DNA of 21,651 nt from positions 1-21,651 of the forward strand of contig JBAVIP010000055.1 of assembly GCA_049687015.1 (NCBI GenBank), given 5' to 3'. The notes beneath the pieces were generated by a model, which worked only from the letters and a program-made list of their open reading frames with translations, was not told where the DNA came from and ran no database searches. This DNA comes from Methylotenera_A sp049687015. Its GTDB lineage: Bacteria; Pseudomonadota; Gammaproteobacteria; Burkholderiales; Methylophilaceae. How positions within the stretch are numbered: position 1 is the stretch's first letter; every line of letters starts with the position of its first letter. Position numbers and translations under genes: made by a program. This document shows, in pieces, positions 1 to 7,582 of the stretch.

Positions 1-1
1 G

Positions 2-73
2 CTTACCTTCATGAAAGCTGGTAAACGTGGCCCCGATATTAAGCGATTACCGCAACGGATGCCCAAGGAATGA
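2..73 (+). CDS. C-terminal tail of an unidentified protein (partial)
   Basis: An open frame enters from the left edge of the window and stops with TGA at 71-73. It gives 23 residues rich in Lys, Arg and Pro (it contains KRGPDIKRLPQR). I do not recognise the family, and the piece is too short to tell a real gene end from chance. The other two plus-strand frames hit stops sooner, at 22-24 and 12-14. No terminator hairpin is visible just after it. Confidence 0.25.
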   Translation, partial: LTFMKAGKRGPDIKRLPQRMPKE

Positions 74-193
74 TAAAAAAACAAACTCCAAATCGAGAAA
101 GGCAGGTTTAGAAAATCCTTCTATGGCTGATAACCGAAAGACAAAACTAACATGAAATTATTGAAAAACTATGAGCTTGGAATATTAAAATGA

Positions 194-221
194 GTTTATA
201 TATCTATACATTATACGAAGT
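194..221 (-). other. dif-like Xer recombination site with a degenerate XerD arm
   Basis: Read on the minus strand, the site is an 11-base arm ACTTCGTATAA, a 6-base centre TGTATA, then GATATATAAAC. The centre is identical to that of chromosomal dif in E. coli and Neisseria. The first arm matches the Neisseria XerC arm as I recall it (AGTTCGCATAA) at 9 of 11 positions. The expected XerD arm (TTATGTTAAAT) matches at only 4 of 11, or 7 of 11 if a 7-base centre is allowed. A good XerC arm plus centre with a poor XerD arm is the pattern left at the far boundary of elements that integrate at dif. It could also be chance in AT-rich DNA. No xer gene is in the window. Confidence 0.3.
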
Positions 222-232
222 ATATGAGGTAA

Positions 233-261
233 TTAAAAAGCCGGGGTAAATTGCCCGGCTT
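233..261 (-). terminator. rho-independent terminator of the small secreted-protein gene
   Basis: Positions 238-245 (AAGCCGGG) pair perfectly with 254-261 (CCCGGCTT) around an 8-base loop. On the minus strand the stem is followed by CTTTTTAATT, a U tract. It lies 26 bases past the stop codon of the 288-659 gene. On the plus strand the following bases are not T-rich enough for good termination. Confidence 0.8.
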
Positions 262-287
262 GTTGATATTGCAGTTAATCCAACCGC

Positions 288-659
288 TTACCTGTTATTG
301 AAAAACGCTATATTCATCGCGCGATCATTGACAAAAGTTATCTCAGTCTCTTTGTAAGTACGTTTTTGGTCATACCTCACAATATTTTTGTAATACCACA
401 TTTCAACTTTGACAGGCTTAGACTTATCCCCATCGACATTTTTGCCAATGATTGCTCCAGCATTTGCAGGTTTAACAGAAAGTTCTTTTTTGACTGGCGC
501 GCCTAATTTATCACTAATCACTTTTTTGCTTTTACCGCTGAAGCTATCTAAAAACTCATTTTCTGAATATGTTTTACCTGCCGCATAACCATTTGTTGCC
601 GCAAGCAAACCAATAACAAGGCCGCATGCTAAAATTTTCTTGAAGGTGTTTTGCATCAT
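288..659 (-). CDS. Small secreted protein, possibly BamE/SmpA-like fold
   Basis: The product has 123 residues. The N-terminus has two lysines, a hydrophobic core (about residues 9-21) and a likely signal peptidase I site near residues 25-27 (GYAA), so it is probably periplasmic. The mature part has a short helix-like segment ending in LGAP, then basic stretches and a WYY strand, finishing with a TFVND strand. That order recalls the small BamE/SmpA-type fold (helices then strands with a central W-Y-Y), but this is inference. ILAC at residues 9-12 is not a convincing lipobox because the hydrophobic core continues after the Cys. Two ATGs are adjacent. AGAGGA lies 2 bases before the first and 5 before the second, so the start may really be 656. 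The gene is monocistronic, with its own promoter and terminator. Confidence 0.75.
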   Translation of the reverse strand: MMQNTFKKILACGLVIGLLAATNGYAAGKTYSENEFLDSFSGKSKKVISDKLGAPVKKELSVKPANAGAIIGKNVDGDKSKPVKVEMWYYKNIVRYDQKRTYKETEITFVNDRAMNIAFFNNR

Positions 660-707
660 TTTCCTCTAAAACCTGTTAATTACAATATTTAAAAATTTCT
701 ATAACGA

Positions 708-735
708 TTTATAACGCGTTTTGTTGACTTGTCTA
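708..735 (-). promoter_or_regulatory. Candidate sigma-70 promoter for the secreted-protein gene
   Basis: On the minus strand TAGACA (735-730) and TATAAA (713-708) are separated by 16 bases. Each is one mismatch from the consensus -35 or -10 hexamer. It lies between the stop of the upstream hydrolase gene and the start at 659, leaving a leader of roughly 45 bases. This is a reading by eye only. Confidence 0.4.
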
Positions 736-746
736 ATACTCAGATA

Positions 747-1511
747 TCAGTCAATGCCTAATTTCAAGCCGTCATAGCCAACAAATACGCCGCTTGGCAA
801 CTTGCTTGTTAAAGATGCGTATTCTAATTCATGTGTCATGTGAATCATATAACTTTGTTTAGCTTTTATACGACCTATGTAAGCCAAACTTTGTTCAATA
901 TTAATATGTGTCGGATGCGATGCTTCGCGCAAACAATCTAATAGCACCACATCTAAATTTTCTAGCAGTGCAAATGATGACTCTGGAATCTCCGAAACAT
1001 CCGTCATATAAGCAAAGTTGCCAATTCTATAGCCAAAAATATGGCTTCTGCCATGTAATACCGGTATGGGCGTAATTTTCGTACCGAACAGCTCGAAAGG
1101 CACATGTGCAATCTCTGTTCGCAACACGGGAAGATCCCAAAAATCACTGGGTTCACGTAGCACGTAACCAAATTTTTGTTTGATATGCGTAACCGCATCT
1201 TCTTTGGCATACAAAGGAATTTGTATTCGCTGGATCTGGCAAAAAGCGCGCAAATCGTCAATACCATGCAGATGATCCGCATGCGTATGTGTATAGAGTA
1301 CAGCATCTACACGCTTGATATCCTCACGCAGTGATTGAATGCGCAAATCAGGCCCGGTATCAATCAGGATATTTTCTCCGGAATCCAGCGTAACCAGGCT
1401 AGAGCAGCGTGTGCGTTTGTTACGCGGGTTCTCCGAGCTACATGTAGCACAGCTGCAGCCCACCACTGGCGTGCCCGCACTTGAACCTACTCCCAGCATG
1501 GTGAGTTGCAT
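747..1511 (-). CDS. MBL-fold metallo-hydrolase, PhnP-like
   Basis: The 254-residue protein has the metallo-beta-lactamase metal motif THTHADH (His75, His77, Asp79, His80), with His153 (LHGRSH), Asp171 (MTDVSE) and His202 (HPTHIN) as further ligands. Near the N-terminus Cys19, Cys21 and Cys24, with His227 late in the chain, resemble the extra structural zinc site of PhnP. PhnP is a phosphodiesterase acting on cyclic ribose phosphates in phosphonate use. No phn genes are nearby, so a phosphonate role is not implied, and a general cyclic-phosphate or nucleotide phosphodiesterase is equally likely. Its start is 3 bases from the tatD stop, so the two are almost certainly co-transcribed. MLGVGSS, four residues in, is an alternative start. 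Confidence 0.85.
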   Translation of the reverse strand: MQLTMLGVGSSAGTPVVGCSCATCSSENPRNKRTRCSSLVTLDSGENILIDTGPDLRIQSLREDIKRVDAVLYTHTHADHLHGIDDLRAFCQIQRIQIPLYAKEDAVTHIKQKFGYVLREPSDFWDLPVLRTEIAHVPFELFGTKITPIPVLHGRSHIFGYRIGNFAYMTDVSEIPESSFALLENLDVVLLDCLREASHPTHINIEQSLAYIGRIKAKQSYMIHMTHELEYASLTSKLPSGVFVGYDGLKLGID

Positions 1512-1514
1512 CTA

Positions 1515-2285
1515 TTAAATTCTAGCGTGTTTAAATAATGTGAAAAAATTTTGTGTGGTGGCCTGCGTTACCGCTTCCAGGTTGATGCCACGCAAATTGG
1601 CAATTTCTTGCGCCACATATTTCACATAAGCGGGCTGGTTAGTTTTGCCACGGAACGGCACAGGCGCAAGATAAGGCGAATCGGTTTCCACCAATATTTT
1701 ATCTAGTGGAATTGCTTGGGCAACTTCTTTTAATTGTGTGGCATTTTTAAACGTCACAATGCCAGAAAACGAGATGTAAAACCCCATTTCAATGGCGGCC
1801 TCGGCCATTTCCAGGCTTTCGGTAAAACAATGCATCACACCACCCACTTGATGTGCGCCCTCTTCCTGCATAATGCGCAAAGTATCCCCCGCGGCGCTCC
1901 TGGTATGAATGATCAAGGGTTTCCCCGCTAAAATGGCTGCGCGAATATGCGTACGAAAGCGTTTGCGCTGCCATTCCAAATCACCTGTAAGGCGAAAATA
2001 ATCTAAGCCGGTTTCACCAATTGCTACAACTTTAGGGTGCTGTGCAAGCCTAACAAGCGCATCTACACTGGGCTCTTCAATATTTTCATAATCAGGATGC
2101 ACGCCGACCGAAGCATAAAAATTGTCGAATTGCTCTGCCAGGCTTAAGACCTCTGGAAATTTATCGAGCGTGACGGAAACGCATAACGCGTGACCCACTT
2201 GTGAGTCTTGCATCAGCTGCCTTACAGCATGAATATTCTCAGAAATTTCAGGGAAATTTAGATGGCAATGTGAATCGACTAACAT
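1515..2285 (-). CDS. tatD: TatD-family metal-dependent deoxyribonuclease (YcfH type)
   Basis: The protein has 256 residues, normal for the family. The metal-binding residues of the TIM-barrel amidohydrolase fold are all visible: His6 and His8 (DSHCHLN), Glu91 (GETGLDYF), His127 (IIHTRSA), His152 (MHCFT) and Asp202 (VETDSPYL). The PFRGKTNQPAYV stretch after the last motif is typical of bacterial YcfH/TatD. It is a cytoplasmic 3'-5' exonuclease or D-aminoacyl-tRNA deacylase-like hydrolase, with no link to Tat protein export despite the name. It follows pilZ, as in Pseudomonas aeruginosa (holB-pilZ-tatD). The gene ends 3 bases before the PhnP-like gene. Confidence 0.92.
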   Translation of the reverse strand: MLVDSHCHLNFPEISENIHAVRQLMQDSQVGHALCVSVTLDKFPEVLSLAEQFDNFYASVGVHPDYENIEEPSVDALVRLAQHPKVVAIGETGLDYFRLTGDLEWQRKRFRTHIRAAILAGKPLIIHTRSAAGDTLRIMQEEGAHQVGGVMHCFTESLEMAEAAIEMGFYISFSGIVTFKNATQLKEVAQAIPLDKILVETDSPYLAPVPFRGKTNQPAYVKYVAQEIANLRGINLEAVTQATTQNFFTLFKHARI

Positions 2286-2330
2286 AGTTGAAGCAAATAT
2301 TTTTCTGGCATATTGCCGAGCAATTACGTG

Positions 2331-2708
2331 TTACATCGTATGAGTAACACGATTGGCTTTTAAGGCGCCGCCCAAGATCGTTTCAATTTTGTTTTTCACC
2401 TCCATACCGCCGTCTTTTTCGCTGAATTGCACACCAATACCCTGCGGGCGATTGGCCTGCGCCACCGGCGTAATCCAAATCACCTTGCCAACCACTTTAT
2501 GTTTCACAGGATCGTCAACCAAGCTTAGCAGCATAAACACTTCTTCGCCAATTTTAAAGTTTTTATTGGTTGGAATAAATAAGCCGCCGCCTTTTATATA
2601 AGGCATATATGCAGCGTATAAAGCTGATTTTTCTTTAATGGCGAGCGACAATACGCCAGGCTTATTACTGGCCTCTTTAATCTGATCGGTATTTGCTTCC
2701 ATGTTCAA
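2331..2708 (-). CDS. pilZ: Type IV pilus assembly protein PilZ
   Basis: The product is about 125 residues with a single PilZ domain: GVLSLAIKEK, then YMPYIKGGGLFIPTN, a long strand region, and GIGVQFSEKDGG near the end. The RxxxR motif that lets most PilZ domains bind cyclic di-GMP is absent, as expected for the true PilZ branch. That branch acts through protein partners in type IV pilus biogenesis (FimX and the PilB ATPase in xanthomonads). It lies between holB and tatD, the classic location. The first codon of the longest frame is TTG at 2708. An ATG two residues later (2702) is possible. AGAG sits 8 bases before the TTG and 14 before the ATG, so the TTG cannot be dismissed. Confidence 0.9.
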   Translation of the reverse strand: MNMEANTDQIKEASNKPGVLSLAIKEKSALYAAYMPYIKGGGLFIPTNKNFKIGEEVFMLLSLVDDPVKHKVVGKVIWITPVAQANRPQGIGVQFSEKDGGMEVKNKIETILGGALKANRVTHTM

Positions 2709-2720
2709 TGCTGGTTCTCT

Positions 2721-3722
2721 TTATAGTTTCACATTAACGGGCTTAAATAACTGCGTGTATTGTAACAATATATTCTCAAGCTGCAATTCGTTACTCAATG
2801 GATGATTAGCCGTTCTCTTCGCTTCTAACAGTTTTTGCTGGAAACTGAGCAATGCACTTAAGTTTACGCTTTTACACAAGGCTTGCAAAGCACCGCTGTA
2901 TTGAGAATGATAATGCAATACCTGTGACAACTTGTATGCAGCCAAGTCGAAAGTCCATTTTTGCAGCGATTCAATGGCGCGCTCCATGCCTAACGCTAGA
3001 AATAAAGGCGCACAGGCAAAGGGGTCCAGCTTAGCACCTAAGGCTAAATTTTTAGCTAAACTCGAGTTAGTTTCACCCTCTTCGGCTATCTGTAAAGCGA
3101 GTAAAGGTGCGCCTCCTGCATAATCCAGTACTATCTCGGCGTTTTTAATACCTTGCGATGCCAGCCATGCAAACGCATCTGTTCTGCTTGGCAGTGGCAT
3201 ATCGATAGCCTGGCAACGGCTGATAATAGTGGCTAACAAACGCTGTGGTTGGCTAGTCACCAATAAAAACAAGGTATTGGCAGGCGGTTCTTCTAACATT
3301 TTAAGCAGTGCATTGGCTGAGGCAATATTAAGGGTCTCGGCTGGCGAAATTAAAATAACACGCAAACCGTTTACCTGGTGACTAGAAAGGCTCAAATAAT
3401 CAATAAGCTGCCTGATTTGCGCGACGGAAATCTGGCTTTTTTTTGCGGTTTTTTTCTTCGATGTTTCATCTGTATTTTCAGCATCTTCAGGGCTGATTAA
3501 ACGAAAATCTGGATGATGCCCTTCAGCCAGCCACAAACAACTCTGACATTTGCCGCAAGCCTCCCGCTGTTCGTTTGCTTGCTGGCATAACAAGGCGCGC
3601 GACAAATTATAGGCAAATGCATGTTTGCCTATACCTGCCCGCCCGCGCAACAGCAAAGCGTGCGGCAAGCTTGCGTGTTGTTGCATGATGTGCTGCCATT
3701 GTGGTTTTTGCCAAATATACAT
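2721..3722 (-). CDS. holB: DNA polymerase III subunit delta'
   Basis: The protein has 333 residues. A P-loop-like GRAGIGKH (27-34) is followed by a four-cysteine zinc module: Cys46, Cys56, Cys59 and Cys62. Later come LLKMLEEPP and the SRC-type motif IISRCQ, both hallmarks of clamp-loader subunits. Delta' is the rigid stator of the clamp loader that places the beta sliding clamp on primed DNA; in E. coli it does not hydrolyse ATP itself. A lysine-rich insert (KKKTAKKS) sits between the zinc module and the next domain. The gene lies 16 bases after tmk and 12 before pilZ, in the conserved tmk-holB-pilZ order. Confidence 0.95.
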   Translation of the reverse strand: MYIWQKPQWQHIMQQHASLPHALLLRGRAGIGKHAFAYNLSRALLCQQANEQREACGKCQSCLWLAEGHHPDFRLISPEDAENTDETSKKKTAKKSQISVAQIRQLIDYLSLSSHQVNGLRVILISPAETLNIASANALLKMLEEPPANTLFLLVTSQPQRLLATIISRCQAIDMPLPSRTDAFAWLASQGIKNAEIVLDYAGGAPLLALQIAEEGETNSSLAKNLALGAKLDPFACAPLFLALGMERAIESLQKWTFDLAAYKLSQVLHYHSQYSGALQALCKSVNLSALLSFQQKLLEAKRTANHPLSNELQLENILLQYTQLFKPVNVKL

Positions 3723-3738
3723 AAAAATTACTTAATAT

Positions 3739-4362
3739 TTATATTGTTATGATTATTTTCTCAACTAATACTTTAACTTCATCAAGCGCTTGATTTGCAT
3801 TAATTACATGAAAGCGTGTTGGATTTTCGTTAGCGCGTATTAGATAAGCCTGACGTAGTTTTTCAAAAAACTTTGCATTTTCACGTTCAAATTTATCGGG
3901 CTCACGCGCACTTGCAAGCCTGGCCATGCTAATTTCTACAGGCACATCAAAAAGCAACGTCATATCCGGTTGTAATTCACCCTGCACCCATGTTTCAAGC
4001 TGTTTGATTTTGTCGCTGGAAACGCCCTTGGCACCGCACTGATAAGCATAAGTAGCGTCAGTAAATCTATCAGAAAGCACGTAAGCACCTCGCGCCAAAG
4101 CAGGTTCAATCACACTGGCGATATGCTCACGCCGTGCAGCAAACATAAGTAGAGTTTCTGTTTCCGGATGCATAGACTCATGCAGCAACAAAGTACGCAA
4201 CTGCTCGCCAAGCTTTGTTCCGCCTGGCTCCCGAGTTGAAACCACCTCTACGCCACGCGCTTCTAATAATGTAATAATATTCGGGATATGCGTACTTTTT
4301 CCAGCACCATCCATGCCTTCTAAGGTGATGAACTTTCCTCTTTGTGGTGTTTGGGCTGCCAT
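3739..4362 (-). CDS. tmk: Thymidylate kinase
   Basis: The protein has 207 residues, the usual length. The P-loop is EGMDGAGKST (15-24), followed by TREPGG (43-48), the DRF motif at 98-100 that contacts the substrate, and a LID region with arginine at ASAREPDKFE. It phosphorylates dTMP to dTDP with ATP, the last dedicated step to dTTP. It starts 3 bases after the mltG stop and so is translationally close to it. No strong ribosome binding site is visible, and coupling to mltG is likely. Confidence 0.96.
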   Translation of the reverse strand: MAAQTPQRGKFITLEGMDGAGKSTHIPNIITLLEARGVEVVSTREPGGTKLGEQLRTLLLHESMHPETETLLMFAARREHIASVIEPALARGAYVLSDRFTDATYAYQCGAKGVSSDKIKQLETWVQGELQPDMTLLFDVPVEISMARLASAREPDKFERENAKFFEKLRQAYLIRANENPTRFHVINANQALDEVKVLVEKIIITI

Positions 4363-4365
4363 GGT

Positions 4366-5382
4366 TTATTTTTTCTGTTTTCTAGCTTGGCCATTAAGTT
4401 GATATTTCACAACAGCCCGATTATGTTCGGCCAAAGAGTTTGAAAATTCGTGACTGCCATCGCCCTTGCCTACAAAGTATAAAGCTTTAGTTTTTTTAGG
4501 ATGCAGGGCTGCCTCAATAGAAGCCAGGCCAGGCATGGCGATTGGCGTAGGCGGTAGACCATCGCGGGTATAAGTATTGTACGGCGTATCAGTCTCCAAG
4601 TCTTTACGACGAATATTACCATCGTATTGGTCACCTATACCGTAAATCACCGTTGGGTCGGTTTGCAGGCGCATGCCGATGCGCAAACGATTCAGGAAAA
4701 CACCAGCAATCATTTTTCGCTCAGATGCCTTGCCGGTTTCTTTTTCAACAATAGAAGCCATGATAAGCGCCTCGTAGCTGTTTTTATAAGGTAAATTCGG
4801 CGCACGGTTAGCCCATGCGGACGCCAACTTACTTTGCATGCTTTCGTAAGCACGCTTCAGCAGTACAATATCAGCAGTATTGCGGTCGAAATAAAACGTG
4901 TCAGGAAAAAACAAACCCTCAGCATGCTTTTCGCCCTTGCCCACTACGCGCATCACTTCGATATCTGATAAATCCTGAATAGTGGTTTTTATCGCATCGT
5001 TTTTGGCGAGTTTTTCACGCATTTGCTTGAAAGTTTTGCCTTCAATAAAGGTAATGCCGCCTTGGGTGGCCTTGCCGTGGATGAGTGACAGCAATAACTG
5101 ATAAGGATTGATGTTTTTATTGAGCGTGTAATCGCCCGCCTGCAAATAAGGCTCCTTGCGCAAGACTTTGCCTAAAATCACGAATGGCCAAGCCTGAGAA
5201 ATGACGTGCTGCGCAACCAGCTGATCGGCAATACTTTTGAGTCCGCTTTTGGGTTTTATGCTAATTTCTTGGGCTTCTGGCGTGAGATTAAGCGGTGTTT
5301 TGGCGTAAACAAACAGCCAGGCACCAAAGCCGACAGCAGCGAACATACATAGTAGTAACCCAATTTTAACCAGTCGCATCAT
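4366..5382 (-). CDS. mltG: Endolytic murein transglycosylase MltG
   Basis: The 338-residue protein has one N-terminal membrane helix (about residues 6-27) and a long periplasmic part. A LysM-like region (about 45-100) precedes the YceG catalytic domain. The signature ASIVEKETG contains the expected catalytic Glu213, followed by NRL, LQTDPTVIYG and YNTYTRDGLPPTPI. MltG cuts nascent peptidoglycan strands next to the membrane and helps set glycan length. Its first ATG overlaps the pabC stop (ATGA), giving translational coupling; a second ATG follows immediately. pabC-mltG-tmk-holB is a common order in proteobacteria. Confidence 0.95.
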   Translation of the reverse strand: MMRLVKIGLLLCMFAAVGFGAWLFVYAKTPLNLTPEAQEISIKPKSGLKSIADQLVAQHVISQAWPFVILGKVLRKEPYLQAGDYTLNKNINPYQLLLSLIHGKATQGGITFIEGKTFKQMREKLAKNDAIKTTIQDLSDIEVMRVVGKGEKHAEGLFFPDTFYFDRNTADIVLLKRAYESMQSKLASAWANRAPNLPYKNSYEALIMASIVEKETGKASERKMIAGVFLNRLRIGMRLQTDPTVIYGIGDQYDGNIRRKDLETDTPYNTYTRDGLPPTPIAMPGLASIEAALHPKKTKALYFVGKGDGSHEFSNSLAEHNRAVVKYQLNGQARKQKK

Positions 5383-6224
5383 GTGTTAAGCGCTTTTCTA
5401 ATATCTCTTGCCAGAGCGCTAACAGGCCAAACTCTTTGCTGAACAGATTTTACCTGCCAGGCCCCGTATAAACTGTTGCAAATAATGACCTCATCCGCGG
5501 AGAATAATTTCTCTAATTTAAAAGTTTCCATCGCAACCTTTAATGAAAGTGTATATGCAATATCCATGATACGCTGCCTGGTTACGCCTGAAACACCGCA
5601 TTGGTGCAGACTTGGCGTTATCAGCGTATCACCAAAACGCGCAAAAATATTGGCGCTGGTGCATTCAATCACGTTGCTATCGGTATCTAACATCATGCCT
5701 TCAGCAACGGTGGGGTCATGCCATTCCATACGCGCCAACACGTTTTCCAGGCGATTTAAATGCTTGATGCCTGCAAGTTTAGGTTGGTGCGCCAGCCGAG
5801 TTTCGCATACGTGCAAATTAACGCCTTCCACAAAGTTTTCTTGTGGATATTGCGGCATGGCCGTTTTAACGACAACGCGCAACGGCATCGTCACAGCAGG
5901 CGGTGTGTAGCCACGCTCACCCTCGCCACGCGTAATGATAATTTTTGCTACGGCCAATTGATTTTCAGCCAGGCCATCAAGCAAAAATAGCTGTTGCAAG
6001 TCGCTCATCAACAGCTCTGCACTTGGGCAGACTATATTAATCACAGCGCAATCGGCAACCAGTTTCTGGTAATGCAGCGGCCAGTTTTCAGGCAAGCCGT
6101 TACGCATGACCAGGGTGCGAAAAACGCCGTCGCCATAGGTAAACCCGCGATCTAAGGGCGATAACGTGTGATCGAAACTGCCGTTAATTAAATATGTAGT
6201 TGAATATGTGTAGATATGCGCCAT
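5379..6224 (-). CDS. pabC: Aminodeoxychorismate lyase
   Basis: This fold-type IV PLP enzyme makes 4-aminobenzoate from 4-amino-4-deoxychorismate in folate synthesis. It shows the N-terminal LDRGFTYGDGVFRT, the lysine of AGIKHLNRLENVLAR that binds PLP, and the TSANIF turn that holds the cofactor phosphate. The ATG at 6224 (MAHIY) is preferred: GAGG lies 3 bases upstream, whereas the longer frame needs a TTG at 6233 with no ribosome binding site. That gives 281 residues. The branched-chain aminotransferase family is close, but the position beside mltG and tmk supports PabC. It is the first gene after the fab-operon terminator and may depend on read-through or its own weak promoter; I see no convincing promoter. 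Confidence 0.88.
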   Translation of the reverse strand: MAHIYTYSTTYLINGSFDHTLSPLDRGFTYGDGVFRTLVMRNGLPENWPLHYQKLVADCAVINIVCPSAELLMSDLQQLFLLDGLAENQLAVAKIIITRGEGERGYTPPAVTMPLRVVVKTAMPQYPQENFVEGVNLHVCETRLAHQPKLAGIKHLNRLENVLARMEWHDPTVAEGMMLDTDSNVIECTSANIFARFGDTLITPSLHQCGVSGVTRQRIMDIAYTLSLKVAMETFKLEKLFSADEVIICNSLYGAWQVKSVQQRVWPVSALARDIRKALNT

Positions 6225-6254
6225 GAGCCTCAATTAAACCATAGCCAGCGTCAA

Positions 6255-6288
6255 TAAAAAAGCCTGCAAGGTTCTAATTTGCAGGCTT
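6255..6288 (-). terminator. Strong rho-independent terminator after fabF
   Basis: Positions 6260-6269 (AAGCCTGCAA) pair perfectly with 6279-6288 (TTGCAGGCTT), a 10-base stem with a 9-base loop. On the minus strand it runs into a six-U tract (6261-6256). It lies 17 bases beyond the fabF stop and separates the fatty acid operon from pabC-mltG-tmk. Confidence 0.88.
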
Positions 6289-6304
6289 CTACTTAAGACT
6301 AACG

Positions 6305-7537
6305 TTATAATTTTTTAAATACCAAGCTGCCGTTAGTACCACCAAAGCCGAAGTTATTCTTGAGCGCATAGGTGATTTTCATATCACGCGCGGTGTTGAC
6401 GCAATAATCCAGATCGCACTCCGGATCCTGGTTGAAAATGTTAATCGTCGGCGGTGAAACTTGATTGTAAATCGAAAGCACAGTAAACACTGATTCCAGG
6501 CCGCCTGCGCCGCCTAATAAGTGCCCTGTCATTGATTTGGTTGAGTTCACTACTAACTTATAAGCGTGGTCGTTAAAGGCCGCTTTGATCGCGTTGGTTT
6601 CATTCGTGTCGCCTAAAGGAGTCGAAGTCCCGTGCGCATTCATAAATTGCACCTGATCCGGGTTGATACCCGCATTCATAAGCGCATTCACCATGGAACG
6701 GCGCGGGCCATCCATATTCGGCGCGGTCATGTGGTAAGCATCTGCGCTCATACCATAGCCAGAAAGCTCGGCATAAATTTTCGCACCGCGTGCTTTAGCA
6801 TGCTCGTATTCTTCAAGCACCATCACACCGGCGCCCTCGCCAATTACAAAGCCATCGCGGTCTTTATCCCACGGCCGGCTTGCGGTGGCAGGGTCGTCAT
6901 TGCGGTTAGAAAGCGCACGTGCCGAAGCAAAGCCACCGACTGAAAGTTCGGTAATCGCGGCTTCTGCACCACCGGCCACCATGACATCGGCATCGCCATA
7001 TTCAATCATACGTGCAGCATCGCCAATCGAGTGAGTACCTGTAGTGCAGGCCGTTACAATCGCTACATTCGGGCCTTTTAAGCCAAACATAATGCTTAGA
7101 TTGCCTGAAATCATATTAATAATGGTGCCAGGGATAAAAAATGGTGAAATTTTGCGTGGGCCGCCTTCATCATAGTTATCATTGGTGGCCTCAATCAAGC
7201 CTAAGCCGCCTATTCCCGAGCCTATAGACACGCCGATACGTTCAGCATTCTGCTCAGTCACTTCTATGCCAGAATCTTTGAATGCCTCAATGCCAGCAGC
7301 CAAGCCGTATTGAATAAAAGTATCCATGCGGCGCGCATCTTTTGCTGGCAAGAAATCCTCGACATTAAAGTCTTTTACTTCTCCCGCAACTTGCGATGAA
7401 AAATTACTCGGATCAAATTTAGTAATCCGAGAAATGCCTGATTTGCCGGCGATTAAATTTTTCCAAGCGTTAGATGTTCCAATGCCTACTGGAGACACTA
7501 CACCCAAGCCGGTAACGACTACTCTGCGTTTTGACAT
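6305..7537 (-). CDS. fabF: Beta-ketoacyl-ACP synthase II
   Basis: The 410-residue condensing enzyme carries Cys164 in TACTTGTHSIG, a histidine in NAHGTSTPLGD and the Lys/His of STKSMTGHLLGG, which is the Cys-His-His triad of FabF/FabB. GFGGTNGS near the C-terminus is also typical. It extends acyl-ACP by condensing with malonyl-ACP. FabF is chosen over FabB because of the full-length match to FabF and the position directly after acpP. The start MSKRRVVVTGLG is canonical, yet the 10 bases before it (TCTAATCATT) hold no Shine-Dalgarno sequence; a stable hairpin occupies the space before that. Confidence 0.96.
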   Translation of the reverse strand: MSKRRVVVTGLGVVSPVGIGTSNAWKNLIAGKSGISRITKFDPSNFSSQVAGEVKDFNVEDFLPAKDARRMDTFIQYGLAAGIEAFKDSGIEVTEQNAERIGVSIGSGIGGLGLIEATNDNYDEGGPRKISPFFIPGTIINMISGNLSIMFGLKGPNVAIVTACTTGTHSIGDAARMIEYGDADVMVAGGAEAAITELSVGGFASARALSNRNDDPATASRPWDKDRDGFVIGEGAGVMVLEEYEHAKARGAKIYAELSGYGMSADAYHMTAPNMDGPRRSMVNALMNAGINPDQVQFMNAHGTSTPLGDTNETNAIKAAFNDHAYKLVVNSTKSMTGHLLGGAGGLESVFTVLSIYNQVSPPTINIFNQDPECDLDYCVNTARDMKITYALKNNFGFGGTNGSLVFKKL

Positions 7538-7547
7538 AATGATTAGA

Positions 7548-7573
7548 AATCAGCCCTCTTGCGAGGGCTGATT
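7548..7573 (-). promoter_or_regulatory. Perfect hairpin between acpP and fabF
   Basis: AATCAGCCCTC (7548-7558) pairs with GAGGGCTGATT (7563-7573), an uninterrupted 11-base stem closed by a 4-base loop. It begins 9 bases after the acpP stop and ends 10 bases before the fabF ATG. Only a short, broken U stretch follows on the minus strand, so it is at best a leaky terminator. It could instead protect the acpP transcript 3' end or limit fabF translation. The only GAGGG before fabF is inside this stem. Confidence 0.7.
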
Positions 7574-7582
7574 AAATTGAAT

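Noticed and set aside
206..221. Sixteen bases identical to part of the Cre target loxP (centre plus one arm)
   Set aside because: The second loxP arm is absent and no cre or P1-like gene is visible. The same bases are better explained as a XerC arm and dif centre, to which loxP happens to be similar.
5379..6233. TTG start for pabC giving three extra residues
   Set aside because: No ribosome binding site precedes the TTG, whereas GAGG precedes the ATG at 6224.
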